A stretch of DNA of 64,000 bases from SIG589 sp045652465 (GCA_045652465.1 JAZRUI010000015.1:124001-188000), one strand, 5' to 3'. Shown: positions 30,033 to 39,453, counted from the stretch's first letter. Numbers and translations are program-made. The notes: generated by a model from the letters alone, not told the origin.

Positions 30033-30431
30033 ATGTTTGAAGGTAAACCGTATTTTTATGGAACCGGCAGAAGAAAGAGTTCTGTCGCTCGCGTTCGCGT
30101 TTATAGCGGAACAGGTAAAATAACCATCAACAACCGCGACATCGATGATTACTTTGGTCTTGAAACCTTAAAGCTCATCGTTCGTCAGCCCTTAGCTCTT
30201 ACCGAAACAACCGATAAGTTCGATATCGTTTGCTCGGTTGCCGGTGGCGGCGTAACCGGTCAGGCAGGCGCAATCCGTCATGGTGTTGCCCGCGCCCTTC
30301 TTCAGTATGATGCAGAGCTTCGCGCTGCTCTCAAGAAGGCTGGCCTCTTAACCCGCGACCCCAGAATGAAGGAGCGCAAGAAGTACGGCCTCAAGGGAGC
30401 CCGTCGCGCACCCCAGTTCTCAAAGAGATAA
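30033..30431 (+). CDS. rpsI: 30S ribosomal protein S9
   Basis: A 132-residue S9, whose C-terminal tail reaches tRNA in the ribosomal P site. Features: FYGTGRRKSSVARVR, GGGVTGQAGAIRHGVARALL, and the basic end KKYGLKGARRAPQFSKR with the conserved terminal SKR. Cotranscribed with rplM, as in almost all bacteria. Terminated by a strong hairpin. Confidence 0.98.
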   Translation: MFEGKPYFYGTGRRKSSVARVRVYSGTGKITINNRDIDDYFGLETLKLIVRQPLALTETTDKFDIVCSVAGGGVTGQAGAIRHGVARALLQYDAELRAALKKAGLLTRDPRMKERKKYGLKGARRAPQFSKR

Positions 30432-30450
30432 TTGCATTATTATCAACTTA

Positions 30451-30485
30451 CAAGCCTTGTGTTCGCACAAGGCTTGTTTCTTTAT
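30451..30485 (+). terminator. terminator after rpsI
   Basis: CAAGCCTTGTG-TTCG-CACAAGGCTTG, 11-bp stem with a stable TTCG loop and T-rich tail. Confidence 0.95.
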
Positions 30486-30501
30486 TTATAAGTTATCCCC
30501 C

Positions 30502-30530
30502 TTGTGCAGAACGGTCGGTTGTGATAAAAT
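30502..30530 (+). promoter_or_regulatory. sigma-A promoter of the amidase gene
   Basis: TTGTGC, 17-bp spacer, TAAAAT; about 25 bp before the start. Confidence 0.68.
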
Positions 30531-30555
30531 GATTTTATAGAAAGGGGATAGGGGA

Positions 30556-32664
30556 ATGCGCGAAAGGCTTTTAAACAAAAAAACCGCCTTAATTGCGGTT
30601 GGAATACTGCTTGCGTTGGCGCTTTTTATCGCAGCTATGATTCTATTGGCGCCCAAGGCGGGAAATGATAGCGCCATTTCCTCCGAAGAAACCTCATCTA
30701 TAGAGAGCGAGCCCTCCTCGAGTTCGCCTTCGAGCAGCGAGCCTGCCTCGAGTGTGCCGCCCTCATCCGCGCCGCCCCCTGAATTTAAAATAACCTCCCA
30801 TCGCGCGACCGATGTAACCGTTTTGGAACCCTTCACGGTCTTTTCGGGCATCAGCGACCCTGCGGAGCCGCTTCTTTTGAATGGCGAGGAAATAACGCGC
30901 GATGATAAAGGCGCATTCTCGGCGGAATATGACCTAACCCCGGGCAAAAACACCTTCAAGTTCTCCCATAAGGGCAAGGAATATACATATATTGTCCGCT
31001 ACCGCTTCGATATCATAAAATCCATAACGCCAAGCGGCGATATGAAGTTTGAGAGCGGCTCAACCTTTGCCGTAACCGTTAATGCCCGCGTTGGCAGCGT
31101 TGTCAGCGCAACCTTTAACGGCCAAACAATCTTCCTCTCCCGCAACGATACCCAGGGCGGCGATGAGGAGGCTGCAACGAGCGATACATTCGTAAACTTT
31201 ATGGGCAGTTTCACACTGCCGAGCGGCAACAAAACCGACCTAAAACTGGGCGTTGTTCAAATCAGCGCAACCCATAGCGGCAACACCGCAACCGCCAAAA
31301 CAGGGAATATAACCTGCAAAAAGGTCGAGCTTCCCGTTATTGGCGAGATAGTTGCCTTCTCCGCCGAAACCTTCGATGGCGACAAGACCGATGATGCCTC
31401 CCGCCCAACCAACAATTATCTTCCCGCAGGAACGGTTGATTATGTTGTTGGCCGCGCCTATAACGGCAGCAAGGAATATTTGCTCCTCCGCTGCGGCAGG
31501 CGCGTTTATGTTGATAAAAAAATGGTGCCCACGGGCGAAACGGTTGTCGTTGCCCGCGAATATGAAGGCACCCTGCCCGATAAAAACCATATCTCAATAG
31601 CCTCATTTGAAACTAAAGAGCGCCAAACCGTTTTAACACTCAACACCGATTGGAAGGCGCCCTTCATTCTCGATATTTTGCCGCAAGCATATCAAAATCC
31701 CTCTAAACAGGATTATAGAATTTCATCCTTCACGGGCGAATATGTTGAGATAACCTTTTGCTATGCCGATGGGATAGAGGGCGAAATAATTGTTGATGAA
31801 AATAATCCGCTTTTCTCGAGCGCTGAAATAAAAGCCGAGGGCGAGAAGAAGATTTTGCGCCTCAATTTCAAGGAAAAAGGCGCGTTCTATGGTTGGAACG
31901 CCTATTATAACAGCGAGAACCAGTTGGTGTTCGAATTCCTCAATCCCGCGAAGATAACCGTATCCAATAATGAATACGGAGCCGATTTGAGCGGCGCGGT
32001 GATACTAATCGACATAGGCCACGGCGGAAGCGATTTCGGCGCCCCCGGAATTGGCAACACCTATTTTGAGGAGGAGCGAAACCTCTATTTAGGATTTAAG
32101 CTGAAGGCCGAGCTTGAGAGTATGGGCGCAACGGTTATAATGAACCGCGAGAGCGATTCAACCATTAAGGCCGATGACCGCTGCGAGCAGCTGAAACGCC
32201 TAAAACCCGACCTTTGCATCGCGATTCATCACGATTCCAATGCATCCTCAAAGCCCAACGGTTTCGGAATGTATTATTCAACCCCGTTTTCTCATTTGGC
32301 AACCAAATTTATCTATGACCGAACCAAAGAAGCCAATATCTATACCCCCGCAGCCGACGGCTACCGCGATAAGCTCGACTGGCATTATTATTTTGTTGCA
32401 AGAATGAGCGATTGCCCCGTTGTTTTAACCGAGAACGGATTTATGTCGAGCCCCATCGACCGCGACTGCATAGTAAGCGAACAAAGCAACATAGAAAAGG
32501 CAAAAGCCATCGCGATGGGCGTTGCCGATTATTTCCTCGAAATAAACTCGCTCAAACGCGGCGATATTCCCGAAACCAGCGAGCCCACAACGGGAACTTC
32601 ATCCGAAGAAACCTCATCGCAAGCCCCTGCCGAAGGCGAATCCTCGGATGCCGTTTCAGGCTAA
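30556..32664 (+). CDS. membrane-anchored N-acetylmuramoyl-L-alanine amidase
   Basis: A 702-residue wall hydrolase. An N-terminal membrane helix (about residues 11-31) is followed by a Ser/Glu/Pro linker, several beta-rich domains (about 75-470) of uncertain type and an Amidase_3 catalytic domain (about 475-660). Zinc ligands and catalytic residues are visible: IDIGHGGSD, the Glu in FEEERN, IAIHHDSNA and TENGF. It cleaves the muramic acid-L-alanine bond of peptidoglycan. A second Ser/Thr-rich tail ends the protein. The beta-rich region resembles AMIN-like or wall-binding modules but I cannot name it. It has its own promoter. Confidence 0.9.
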   Translation: MRERLLNKKTALIAVGILLALALFIAAMILLAPKAGNDSAISSEETSSIESEPSSSSPSSSEPASSVPPSSAPPPEFKITSHRATDVTVLEPFTVFSGISDPAEPLLLNGEEITRDDKGAFSAEYDLTPGKNTFKFSHKGKEYTYIVRYRFDIIKSITPSGDMKFESGSTFAVTVNARVGSVVSATFNGQTIFLSRNDTQGGDEEAATSDTFVNFMGSFTLPSGNKTDLKLGVVQISATHSGNTATAKTGNITCKKVELPVIGEIVAFSAETFDGDKTDDASRPTNNYLPAGTVDYVVGRAYNGSKEYLLLRCGRRVYVDKKMVPTGETVVVAREYEGTLPDKNHISIASFETKERQTVLTLNTDWKAPFILDILPQAYQNPSKQDYRISSFTGEYVEITFCYADGIEGEIIVDENNPLFSSAEIKAEGEKKILRLNFKEKGAFYGWNAYYNSENQLVFEFLNPAKITVSNNEYGADLSGAVILIDIGHGGSDFGAPGIGNTYFEEERNLYLGFKLKAELESMGATVIMNRESDSTIKADDRCEQLKRLKPDLCIAIHHDSNASSKPNGFGMYYSTPFSHLATKFIYDRTKEANIYTPAADGYRDKLDWHYYFVARMSDCPVVLTENGFMSSPIDRDCIVSEQSNIEKAKAIAMGVADYFLEINSLKRGDIPETSEPTTGTSSEETSSQAPAEGESSDAVSG

Positions 32665-32715
32665 AAATAAATTTTTAAAAATTTTTCAAAAATATAAAAC
32701 CGTTTGAGTTTTCGG

Positions 32716-32740
32716 TTCCCCTTTATAAGCGTAAGGGGAA
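32716..32740 (+). repeat. inverted repeat upstream of the zinc-finger lipoprotein gene
   Basis: TTCCCCTT pairs with AAGGGGAA around a 9-base loop. There is no immediate T tract, so it may be a leader hairpin of the following gene or a weak terminator of the amidase gene. I could not place a convincing promoter here. Confidence 0.5.
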
Positions 32741-32778
32741 GACCCAGACGATAATTTTTAAAAAAGAGGTAATTAAAA

Positions 32779-33408
32779 ATGAAAAAAATTGTGGCACTTT
32801 TATTAGCAGTACTCGTAGTATTTTCTATGGCGGCATGCGGCAGCAAGTCGGATATCGATGCATCAGACGGCATCTCGGTTGAAGAGTGTTATAACGCGGT
32901 TATTCACTCCAAAAGCGCTGCTGAGATGAACAAATACTTAAGCACCAACAATGCCGATAAGTATTTCTTCAAGGTTCAGAGTTTGTTCGGCGGCGTAAAA
33001 TGTGAGGCATCCGCCGAATACGCAGGCGAATATGCCGACTACGAGGTATATTACATTACCATTCGCGATCTCGACAATAAATCCAAAACCATGAGCAACT
33101 TTGAAATCTTTAAAAAGGAAGGCAATAATTATTATTTAGCACTTGATGATAAGGTTATAAACGAAATCAACGAAAACTGCGTTTGCCCCACCTGCGAAGG
33201 CTCCGGCTCCGCACTCTCGGGCGGCACCACCTGCCCCATTTGCAGCGGCACCTGCGTTCAGTATTTCCCCAATGCTTATTTGGATGCAGCAACAGGTATG
33301 TGGCAGGGCGAAACCCGCGCTTGCTCGGGCTGCGCAGGCGCAGGCTACTTAGGCGGCAGCGAAAAAACCTGCACTACCTGCAAAGGCAGAAAATATGTTT
33401 TCAACTAA
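32779..33408 (+). CDS. lipoprotein with a DnaJ-type cysteine-rich zinc domain
   Basis: A 209-residue exported lipoprotein. The lipobox SMAAC places the lipid Cys at residue 20. After a region of unknown fold (about 30-130) the C-terminus carries four CxxC repeats: C136/139, C152/155, C182/185 and C198/201, with the G-x-G spacing of the DnaJ zinc domain (CPTCEGSG, CSGCAGAG). No J domain or other chaperone part exists. Outside the cell such a domain could bind zinc or take part in thiol chemistry. The gene starts after AAAGAGG and is followed by a strong terminator. Confidence 0.82.
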   Translation: MKKIVALLLAVLVVFSMAACGSKSDIDASDGISVEECYNAVIHSKSAAEMNKYLSTNNADKYFFKVQSLFGGVKCEASAEYAGEYADYEVYYITIRDLDNKSKTMSNFEIFKKEGNNYYLALDDKVINEINENCVCPTCEGSGSALSGGTTCPICSGTCVQYFPNAYLDAATGMWQGETRACSGCAGAGYLGGSEKTCTTCKGRKYVFN

Positions 33409-33411
33409 AAA

Positions 33412-33447
33412 GAAAAACCCGCTCGTTTGAGCGGGTTTCTTTTTTTA
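33412..33447. terminator. bidirectional terminator between the lipoprotein gene and galE
   Basis: AAACCCGCTC-GTTT-GAGCGGGTTT (33415-33438) with A and T tracts. Confidence 0.93.
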
Positions 33448-34461
33448 TTATTCTTTATAACCCTTGGGGTTGTTTTTTTGCCAGCGCCAGGTGTCCTCGC
33501 ACATTTCTTCAACATTTCTCTTAGCTTCCCAGCCGAGGATTTCCTTTGCCTTGGTAGCATCGGCATAAACCTCGCCGAGGTCGCCGGGGCGGCGGGGAGC
33601 GATGATATAAGGAACGGTAACGCCCGAAGCCTTTTCGAATGCACACTTAAGCTCTAAAACGCTGGAGCCGTTACCGGTTCCGAGGTTGAAGGGCTCGCAG
33701 CCCTTGTTAGCGAGAACCCAATCGGTTGCCTTAACATGGCCTTCAGCCAGGTCAACAACATGGATGTAATCGCGAACGCCTGTGCCGTCGCAAGTGTCAT
33801 AGTCATCGCCGAAAACGCTTAACTTCTCGAGGCGGCCAACCGCAACCTGCGAAATATAGGGCATAAGGTTGTTGGGGATTCCGCTCGGGTCTTCGCCGAT
33901 GGTTCCGCTCTTGTGGGCGCCGATGGGGTTAAAGTAGCGGAGAAGGGCAATCGACCAATCCTTATCCGAAACATAAAGGTCGCGAAGCATCTCTTCAATG
34001 AAATATTTTGTTCTACCATAGGGGTTGGTTGCGCCGAGGGGCATACCCTCCTTTAAGGGCATCTCTTCAGCAACGCCATAAACGGTTGCGGAAGAACTGA
34101 AAACAATCTTCTTGCAGCCGAATTCTTCCATAACCTCCAAGAGGTAGAGGGTGCTTATAAGGTTGTTATCATAATATTTAACAGGAATGCTAACCGATTC
34201 GCCAACTGCTTTAAGACCTGCAAAATGGATAACCGAATCAATTTTGTTTTCGCTGAAGATTTTGCGAAGAGCATCCTTATCGCGAACATCGTTTTCATAG
34301 AACTTAATCTTTTTGCCAACGATTTTCTCAACTCGATTTAAGGATTCCTTGCTGGAATTATCGAGATTGTCGATAACGATAACATCATAACCTGCTTCGG
34401 TCATGGCGATACAGGTGTGGCTTCCTATGTAGCCTGCGCCGCCTGTTACTAATACTGACAT
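33448..34461 (-). CDS. galE: UDP-glucose 4-epimerase
   Basis: A 337-residue short-chain dehydrogenase-type epimerase that interconverts UDP-glucose and UDP-galactose. NAD-binding VTGGAGYIGSHT at the N-terminus, the SSSATVYG serine, the NPYGRTKYFIE (YxxxK) catalytic pair, and VRDYIHVVDLAEGH are all visible. The ATG at 34461 gives MSVLVTGGAGYIG directly; the open frame extends to 34599 without purpose. Own promoter; convergent with the lipoprotein gene. Provides UDP-galactose for wall or surface polysaccharides and closes the galactose route begun by the GH27 gene. Confidence 0.96.
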   Translation of the reverse strand: MSVLVTGGAGYIGSHTCIAMTEAGYDVIVIDNLDNSSKESLNRVEKIVGKKIKFYENDVRDKDALRKIFSENKIDSVIHFAGLKAVGESVSIPVKYYDNNLISTLYLLEVMEEFGCKKIVFSSSATVYGVAEEMPLKEGMPLGATNPYGRTKYFIEEMLRDLYVSDKDWSIALLRYFNPIGAHKSGTIGEDPSGIPNNLMPYISQVAVGRLEKLSVFGDDYDTCDGTGVRDYIHVVDLAEGHVKATDWVLANKGCEPFNLGTGNGSSVLELKCAFEKASGVTVPYIIAPRRPGDLGEVYADATKAKEILGWEAKRNVEEMCEDTWRWQKNNPKGYKE

Positions 34462-34494
34462 ATAAATCATCTCCGTTTTGGATTTTCTCCAATT

Positions 34495-34522
34495 ATTATA
34501 CATTAAAGAGAAGAGAATGAAA
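34495..34522 (-). promoter_or_regulatory. probable promoter of galE
   Basis: On the minus strand TTTCAT, 16-bp spacer, TATAAT. The -35 is weak. Confidence 0.5.
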
Positions 34523-34635
34523 AGAGAAATTTTTAAAAATTTTTTATCAACTATATTTTGTGGCAAACGGGGTGGTTTTGCCGCCTTGAAAACAAGCACT
34601 TGTGAGTTAGGGCGAAGGGGGCAGTTTTTTGTCGG

Positions 34636-34664
34636 TTTACAAGAAAAAAATAAAATGCTATAAT
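34636..34664 (+). promoter_or_regulatory. sigma-A promoter of the DnaD/helicase-loader operon
   Basis: TTTACA, 17-bp spacer ending in TGC, TATAAT. Confidence 0.85.
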
Positions 34665-34694
34665 GGTTTTCAGTAATTTTTCGGGGGTTAATAA

Positions 34695-35630
34695 ATGACC
34701 TATAAAGTTAATCCGCAGTCGCTTTTCGGTGCATTTCAGGTGCCCGCAGCTGTGGTAGATAAGCATATTAAAATGGCAGGCGCAGTTCAACTTAAAACCC
34801 TGCTTTATATCTATAGAAACCCCTCGGCGCCCATTGTTGCCGAGGATATTGCCGCATATCTATCCCTGCCCGCCTCCGATATTCGCGATAGCCTTGTTTT
34901 TTGGGCGGATGCGGGAGTTTTAACCGCCGAGGGCGAAAAAGAGGTTGCCTTTGAAGCTCCCAAAGAGCCTAAAGCCCGCGCAGTCCGTCCCCATGCCCAA
35001 AAGCCCGACCGCGCCGAGGTTGCCCGCCGCGGAAACGATAACAAGGAAATCGCCTTCCTCCTCCGCGAGGCTGAACAAAAATTGGGAAGAACTCTTCGCT
35101 TTTCTGAAAGCTCAACCCTCGTTTGGCTCTATGATGATGAGGGAATCAGCGTTTCGGTGCTTTTAATGGTAATCGAATTTGCGATAAGCGATGGCAAACC
35201 CAACATCGGCTATATCGAGCGCACCGCGCTGGATTGGTCGGATAGCGGGGTTTGTGATGTTGCTGATGCCGAGCGCAAAATAACCGAAATTTATAACACC
35301 CGTTCATCCTTCGCTGTCCTCCGCCGCGCATTTGGCCTTGGCGACCGTAAGGCTGGCAAAAAGGAACTCGAATATGCAAAGCTTTGGGTTGAGGATTGGA
35401 AGATAAGCCGCGAGCTTCTCTCCCGCGCCTATGAAATTTGCGTTGATAATACGGGTAAGTATAATATTACATATATTGCAACCGTTATAAAAAAATGGCA
35501 CGAAAGCGGGGTTAAAACCCTTGCTGATATTAAGGAGGCAGCTCCTTCAAAGCAAAAAGGCGGCTTCGAAGCGTATGACCGCTCGCTCTTTAACGATATG
35601 TTAAGTTCGATAGATGGAGAGGAAAACTAA
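34695..35630 (+). CDS. DnaD-domain replication protein
   Basis: A 311-residue DnaD/DnaB-type primosome protein. The N-terminal region (about 1-85) is a winged-helix-like segment ending in EDIAAYLSLPASDIRDSL; two DnaD-type helical domains follow (about 120-200 and 215-290). The second ends in KYNITYIATVIKKWHESGVKT, the YxxxI motif needed for single-stranded DNA binding. These proteins start or restart replication in Firmicutes. The helicase loader follows directly in the same operon. Confidence 0.88.
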   Translation: MTYKVNPQSLFGAFQVPAAVVDKHIKMAGAVQLKTLLYIYRNPSAPIVAEDIAAYLSLPASDIRDSLVFWADAGVLTAEGEKEVAFEAPKEPKARAVRPHAQKPDRAEVARRGNDNKEIAFLLREAEQKLGRTLRFSESSTLVWLYDDEGISVSVLLMVIEFAISDGKPNIGYIERTALDWSDSGVCDVADAERKITEIYNTRSSFAVLRRAFGLGDRKAGKKELEYAKLWVEDWKISRELLSRAYEICVDNTGKYNITYIATVIKKWHESGVKTLADIKEAAPSKQKGGFEAYDRSLFNDMLSSIDGEEN

Positions 35631-36605
35631 ATGGGAATCAGCAGTGCCGTATTTAAAGAGGCATTCGAAATAAAAAAGCGCGAGCAACATAACGCCCGCG
35701 TGAAATTTGATAAACTAAAAAACGAACTCTATAGCGCAAATCCCCGCTTGCTTGAAATCGAGCGAGAGCTGGGCGCTTTGGGGGCTAAAACCGCTATAAC
35801 CGCGTTTTCAGGCGATGAAGCAAAGGTTTTAGAGCTTAAAGAGCAGGCCGACTGCTTGAGAGGCGAGCGCGATAAAATTTTAGCGGGCGTCAACCTCGAA
35901 GAGCATCGCTATGCCTGCGCCGAATGCGCCGATACGGGATATCTCCAAAACGGAAAAATTTGCAACTGCGTTAAGCGAATCGCCAAAGAGGTTTCGCGCA
36001 AAAGGCTTTGCGAGGATATGCCTATCGATAAATGCAGTTTTGATAACTTTGATTTAGCGTTTTATGGCGATAACGCCGTCGGCAACACAACCCCGAAAAA
36101 GCGTATGACCCAGGTGCTTAAAATTTGCCGCGCGTTTGCCGATAATTTCTCGGACCATAACGATAATTTGCTTTTCCTCGGCGGAACGGGCCTCGGCAAA
36201 ACTCATCTTTCGCTATCTATTGCCGCAACCGTTTTGGAAGGGGATAACAGCGTTATCTATTGCAGCGCTCAAAACCTTATCAATAAGCTCTCGGCCGAAA
36301 CCTTCTCCTATTCGGGAAGCACCGAGGTTAGCGATAGCATTTTAGGCGCCGACCTGCTCATAATTGATGACCTCGGCAGCGAAATGAATACATCCTTTTC
36401 GCAGTCCTGCATCTATAACATAATCAACACCCGCATAATGCGCGGACTTTCAACCGTTATAAGCACCAACCTAACGCTCGAAGAAATCGAAAAACAATAC
36501 ACCGCGCGCGTTGCCTCCCGAATAATCGGAAGCTATACTCTCTTGCAGTTTTTAGGCGCCGATATTCGCCAGCAAAAGGCTATGAACGCAATTAAAAACA
36601 AATAA
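35631..36605 (+). CDS. helicase-loader ATPase, DnaC/DnaI-like
   Basis: A 324-residue AAA+ ATPase. An N-terminal coiled region (about 10-85) precedes a zinc-binding segment (CAECADTGYLQNGKICNC, about 99-116) and the ATPase core: Walker A GGTGLGKTHLS (about 185), Walker B LLIIDDLGSE (about 244), sensor ISTNLT and the arginine finger RVASRI. This is the DnaI layout, a protein that loads the replicative helicase. It starts immediately after the DnaD-domain gene stop, and the two form the primosome pair. Confidence 0.93.
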   Translation: MGISSAVFKEAFEIKKREQHNARVKFDKLKNELYSANPRLLEIERELGALGAKTAITAFSGDEAKVLELKEQADCLRGERDKILAGVNLEEHRYACAECADTGYLQNGKICNCVKRIAKEVSRKRLCEDMPIDKCSFDNFDLAFYGDNAVGNTTPKKRMTQVLKICRAFADNFSDHNDNLLFLGGTGLGKTHLSLSIAATVLEGDNSVIYCSAQNLINKLSAETFSYSGSTEVSDSILGADLLIIDDLGSEMNTSFSQSCIYNIINTRIMRGLSTVISTNLTLEEIEKQYTARVASRIIGSYTLLQFLGADIRQQKAMNAIKNK

Positions 36606-36610
36606 TTTTA

Positions 36611-36643
36611 AAAGGCTTCGCGAAGATTTGCGAAGCCTTTTTA
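36611..36643 (+). terminator. terminator of the DnaD/helicase-loader operon
   Basis: AAAGGCTTCGC-GAAGATTT-GCGAAGCCTTT followed by T. Confidence 0.9.
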
Positions 36644-36694
36644 TGTTGTTGGAAAAAGGTCGAAAAAATTTTTTGAGATTCTTTAAATTTCCTC

Positions 36695-36722
36695 TTTAAT
36701 TTTTTCGCGCTTATGGTATAAT
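36695..36722 (+). promoter_or_regulatory. sigma-A promoter of the 185-aa lipoprotein gene
   Basis: TTTAAT, 16-bp spacer ending in TATGG, TATAAT. Confidence 0.68.
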
Positions 36723-36755
36723 ATATACATAGAATGTTAAAGGAGGCGAAGACTG

Positions 36756-37313
36756 ATGAGAAAACTGGCGTTGTTGCTTTGCGCGCTGATGGCGGTTTTG
36801 TGTCTTTGCGCCTGTAACACTACTGCCGAATTCGACTATAGCGATGAGGATAACGGCGAGCTCATCTCGATGGAAAACCATAAAATTTCGGGCGATGAAA
36901 TCGGTCTTTCGGTTGTTTCGAATGATGAGCAAAACAAGGTTAAGGTTTATAAAACCGAGTTCACAGCTGATGACTTCTCGGTTGAAATCAAGGATAAAAA
37001 GGTTTCCTCCTTCGTTTATTTAACCGATGAAGAAAAGGCTCCTCGCTATCCCGAAAAGGTAAAGCTCCCGCAGTATGATTTGCAGGAACTCAAGGATATC
37101 GCAGTTGCAAAATATATTGCCAAAAACGGTAGCCTTCCCGCATCGGTTGCAATAACCGAGCCGCAGTTTTCAACCAAGAGCTTCACGGGCAAACTCGTAA
37201 TAACCTATACATTTTATAGCTCTCCCGCCCTCGATGAATACTCGGTTAAATGCTTTACCCGCGCCGAGCGCGTAACCCTTACAGGTGACCTCTATACCTA
37301 CGAGGTCGAATAA
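36756..37313 (+). CDS. lipoprotein of unknown function
   Basis: A 185-residue lipoprotein. The signal peptide ends in LCLCAC, lipid Cys at residue 20. The mature part has an acidic start (EFDYSDEDNGEL) and a mixed alpha/beta body with no motif I recognise. The ATG follows AAGGAGGCG. Single-gene unit with its own promoter and terminator. Confidence 0.75.
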   Translation: MRKLALLLCALMAVLCLCACNTTAEFDYSDEDNGELISMENHKISGDEIGLSVVSNDEQNKVKVYKTEFTADDFSVEIKDKKVSSFVYLTDEEKAPRYPEKVKLPQYDLQELKDIAVAKYIAKNGSLPASVAITEPQFSTKSFTGKLVITYTFYSSPALDEYSVKCFTRAERVTLTGDLYTYEVE

Positions 37314-37324
37314 TGTTGATTTCA

Positions 37325-37360
37325 AAAGAACGGTGTCTTTATTGGCGCCGTTCTTTTTTT
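37325..37360 (+). terminator. terminator of the 185-aa lipoprotein gene
   Basis: AAAGAACGG pairs with CCGTTCTTT and is extended inward by G-U pairs; T tract follows. Confidence 0.85.
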
Positions 37361-37476
37361 AATGCTTTATCGCAGCGGTTATCAAACCGTTAAAAACGGG
37401 CAGTTTTTTGTTGAATCTATACAAATTCGCTCCTAAAAATACTACGCGTGCATTTGAATTTTCACAAAAAACCCGC

Positions 37477-37505
37477 TTGAAAAGCATACTAATATTTGAT
37501 AAAAT
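37477..37505 (+). promoter_or_regulatory. sigma-A promoter of the glycogen operon
   Basis: TTGAAA, 17-bp spacer, TAAAAT, about 32 bp before glgB. A small inverted repeat CGGTT-ATCA-AACCG lies further up near 37377. Confidence 0.8.
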
Positions 37506-37536
37506 TATTATTAGATAGTAAAAGGAGGTAGTGTGC

Positions 37537-39453
37537 TTGGATGAAAGAATTAAGCGGTTCTCTCGAGAGCTGATGGATGATGCCTATGAGTTTATGGGAT
37601 GCCACAAAAGCGAGAACGGCTATATCTTCAGAGTTTGGGCGCCCGCTGCCGCCAAGGTTTCGCTTGTGGGCGATTTCAATGGTTGGCAAACTGACATCGA
37701 TGTTATGGAAAACCAAAACGGCATTTGGTCGCTCGAGCGCGGCTCACTTTCGCGCTTCGATAACTATAAGTATGCAATAACCGACCAAAACGGAAACACG
37801 GTGCTCAAGGCTGACCCCTATGCCTTCCATGCCGAAACCGCTCCAGGAACGGCTTCTAAAATCTTCGATATTGAAGGCTTTAGCTGGAACGATGATGAAT
37901 GGCGGCAGGAAAAACGAAATAAGAATATATATGAGAGCCCCGTAAACATCTATGAGGTTCATATGGGCTCTTGGCAACGCAACAGCGATAACACCTTGCT
38001 TGACTATGTAACCATGGCCGAGCGCCTTGCCAAATATGTTCGCGAAATGGGTTATACCCATGTTGAGCTTATGCCCATAGCCGAGCATCCCTTTGATGGC
38101 TCTTGGGGTTATCAGGTTAGCGGATATTATGCTCCGACCTCGCGCCACGGAACGCCTCATGATTTTATGCGTTTTGTTGATATTATGCATCAAAACGGCA
38201 TCGGCGTTATCCTCGATTGGGTTCCCGCGCATTTCCCGAAGGATGAATTCGGACTTTATCGCTTTGATGGAAGCGCGGCATATGAATATGGCGACCCGCG
38301 CATCGGCGAGCATAAGGAATGGGGAACCGCTGTTTTCAATTATGGCAGGGTAGAGGTTATGAATTTCCTTATCTCCAATGCCGTTTATTGGATTAAGAAA
38401 TATCATATCGATGGCTTGCGTGTTGATGCGGTTGCGGCGATGCTTTATCGCGATTATAACCGCCGCGATGGCGAATGGATTCCCAATTCCTATGGCGGAA
38501 GAGAGAATCTTGATGCCATTGAGCTTCTCCGCCGCGTTAATGAATTTGCCTTCCGCGCCGATGAGAATATTTTGATGGTTGCCGAAGAGTCAACCGCTTG
38601 GCCGATGGTAACCAAGCCTGCCGAATCCGGCGGCCTTGGATTTAACTTCAAATGGAATATGGGTTGGATGAACGATATGCTGCGCTATATCTCTCTCGAC
38701 CCGATTTATAGAAAATTCAACCACGAATGCATAACCTTTTCGTTCTTCTATGCATTTTCGGAGAACTTCATTCTTCCGCTGTCGCATGATGAGGTTGTGC
38801 ACGGCAAATGTTCGCTCATCGGCAAAATGCCGGGCGAATATGAGGATAAATTCTCCTCTTTGCGAACCTTCTATGCTTATATGATGGCGCATCCAGGCAA
38901 AAAGCTGCTCTTTATGGGTCAGGAGTTTGCGCAGTTTATCGAGTGGGATTATAGAAAAGAACTCGATTGGCTGCTGCTTGATTACGAAAAGCATTATGAA
39001 ATGCAACAGTTCGTTAAAAAGCTCAACTCGGTTTATTTGAAAACCCCCGCCCTTTGGGAGATTGATTATTCTTGGGAGGGCTTCTCTTGGATAGCGAATG
39101 ACGACCATGACCAAAGCGTTATAGCCTTCCGCCGAACCGATAAGTCGGGCAAGGAGATTATCGCGGTTTGCAACTTTGTTCCCGTCGAGAGGCAAAACTA
39201 CCGCATAGGTCTCCCGTTCGAGGGAAAATATAAGCTCGTTTTAAACACCGATGATGCCGCCTTCGGCGGAAACGGAGTCGCGGTTGCGAGCGAGATTATA
39301 TCCGAGGAGTTTTCGATGCATGGCTGCAGGCAGTCGGCTGAATTCACCCTGCCGCCGCTTTCAGTTTTATATTATGAATACAAACCGACCGCCGCGCGCG
39401 GCCGCAAAAAAGGCACCAAAGCGTTGCCGAAGAAGGGAAGTAATCAAAGATGA
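37537..39453 (+). CDS. glgB: 1,4-alpha-glucan branching enzyme
   Basis: A 638-residue GH13 enzyme that adds alpha-1,6 branches to glycogen. A CBM48-type N-terminal domain (about 25-110; FRVWAPAAAKVSLVGDFNGW) precedes the catalytic barrel: nucleophile Asp in DGLRVDAVAAMLYRDY, acid Glu in MVAEESTAWP, and the LSHDEVVHGK third Asp region. The start is set at TTG 37537, 8 nt after AAAGGAGG; a GTG at 37531 is only 2 nt from that site. First gene of a tightly coupled glg operon. Confidence 0.95.
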   Translation: MDERIKRFSRELMDDAYEFMGCHKSENGYIFRVWAPAAAKVSLVGDFNGWQTDIDVMENQNGIWSLERGSLSRFDNYKYAITDQNGNTVLKADPYAFHAETAPGTASKIFDIEGFSWNDDEWRQEKRNKNIYESPVNIYEVHMGSWQRNSDNTLLDYVTMAERLAKYVREMGYTHVELMPIAEHPFDGSWGYQVSGYYAPTSRHGTPHDFMRFVDIMHQNGIGVILDWVPAHFPKDEFGLYRFDGSAAYEYGDPRIGEHKEWGTAVFNYGRVEVMNFLISNAVYWIKKYHIDGLRVDAVAAMLYRDYNRRDGEWIPNSYGGRENLDAIELLRRVNEFAFRADENILMVAEESTAWPMVTKPAESGGLGFNFKWNMGWMNDMLRYISLDPIYRKFNHECITFSFFYAFSENFILPLSHDEVVHGKCSLIGKMPGEYEDKFSSLRTFYAYMMAHPGKKLLFMGQEFAQFIEWDYRKELDWLLLDYEKHYEMQQFVKKLNSVYLKTPALWEIDYSWEGFSWIANDDHDQSVIAFRRTDKSGKEIIAVCNFVPVERQNYRIGLPFEGKYKLVLNTDDAAFGGNGVAVASEIISEEFSMHGCRQSAEFTLPPLSVLYYEYKPTAARGRKKGTKALPKKGSNQR

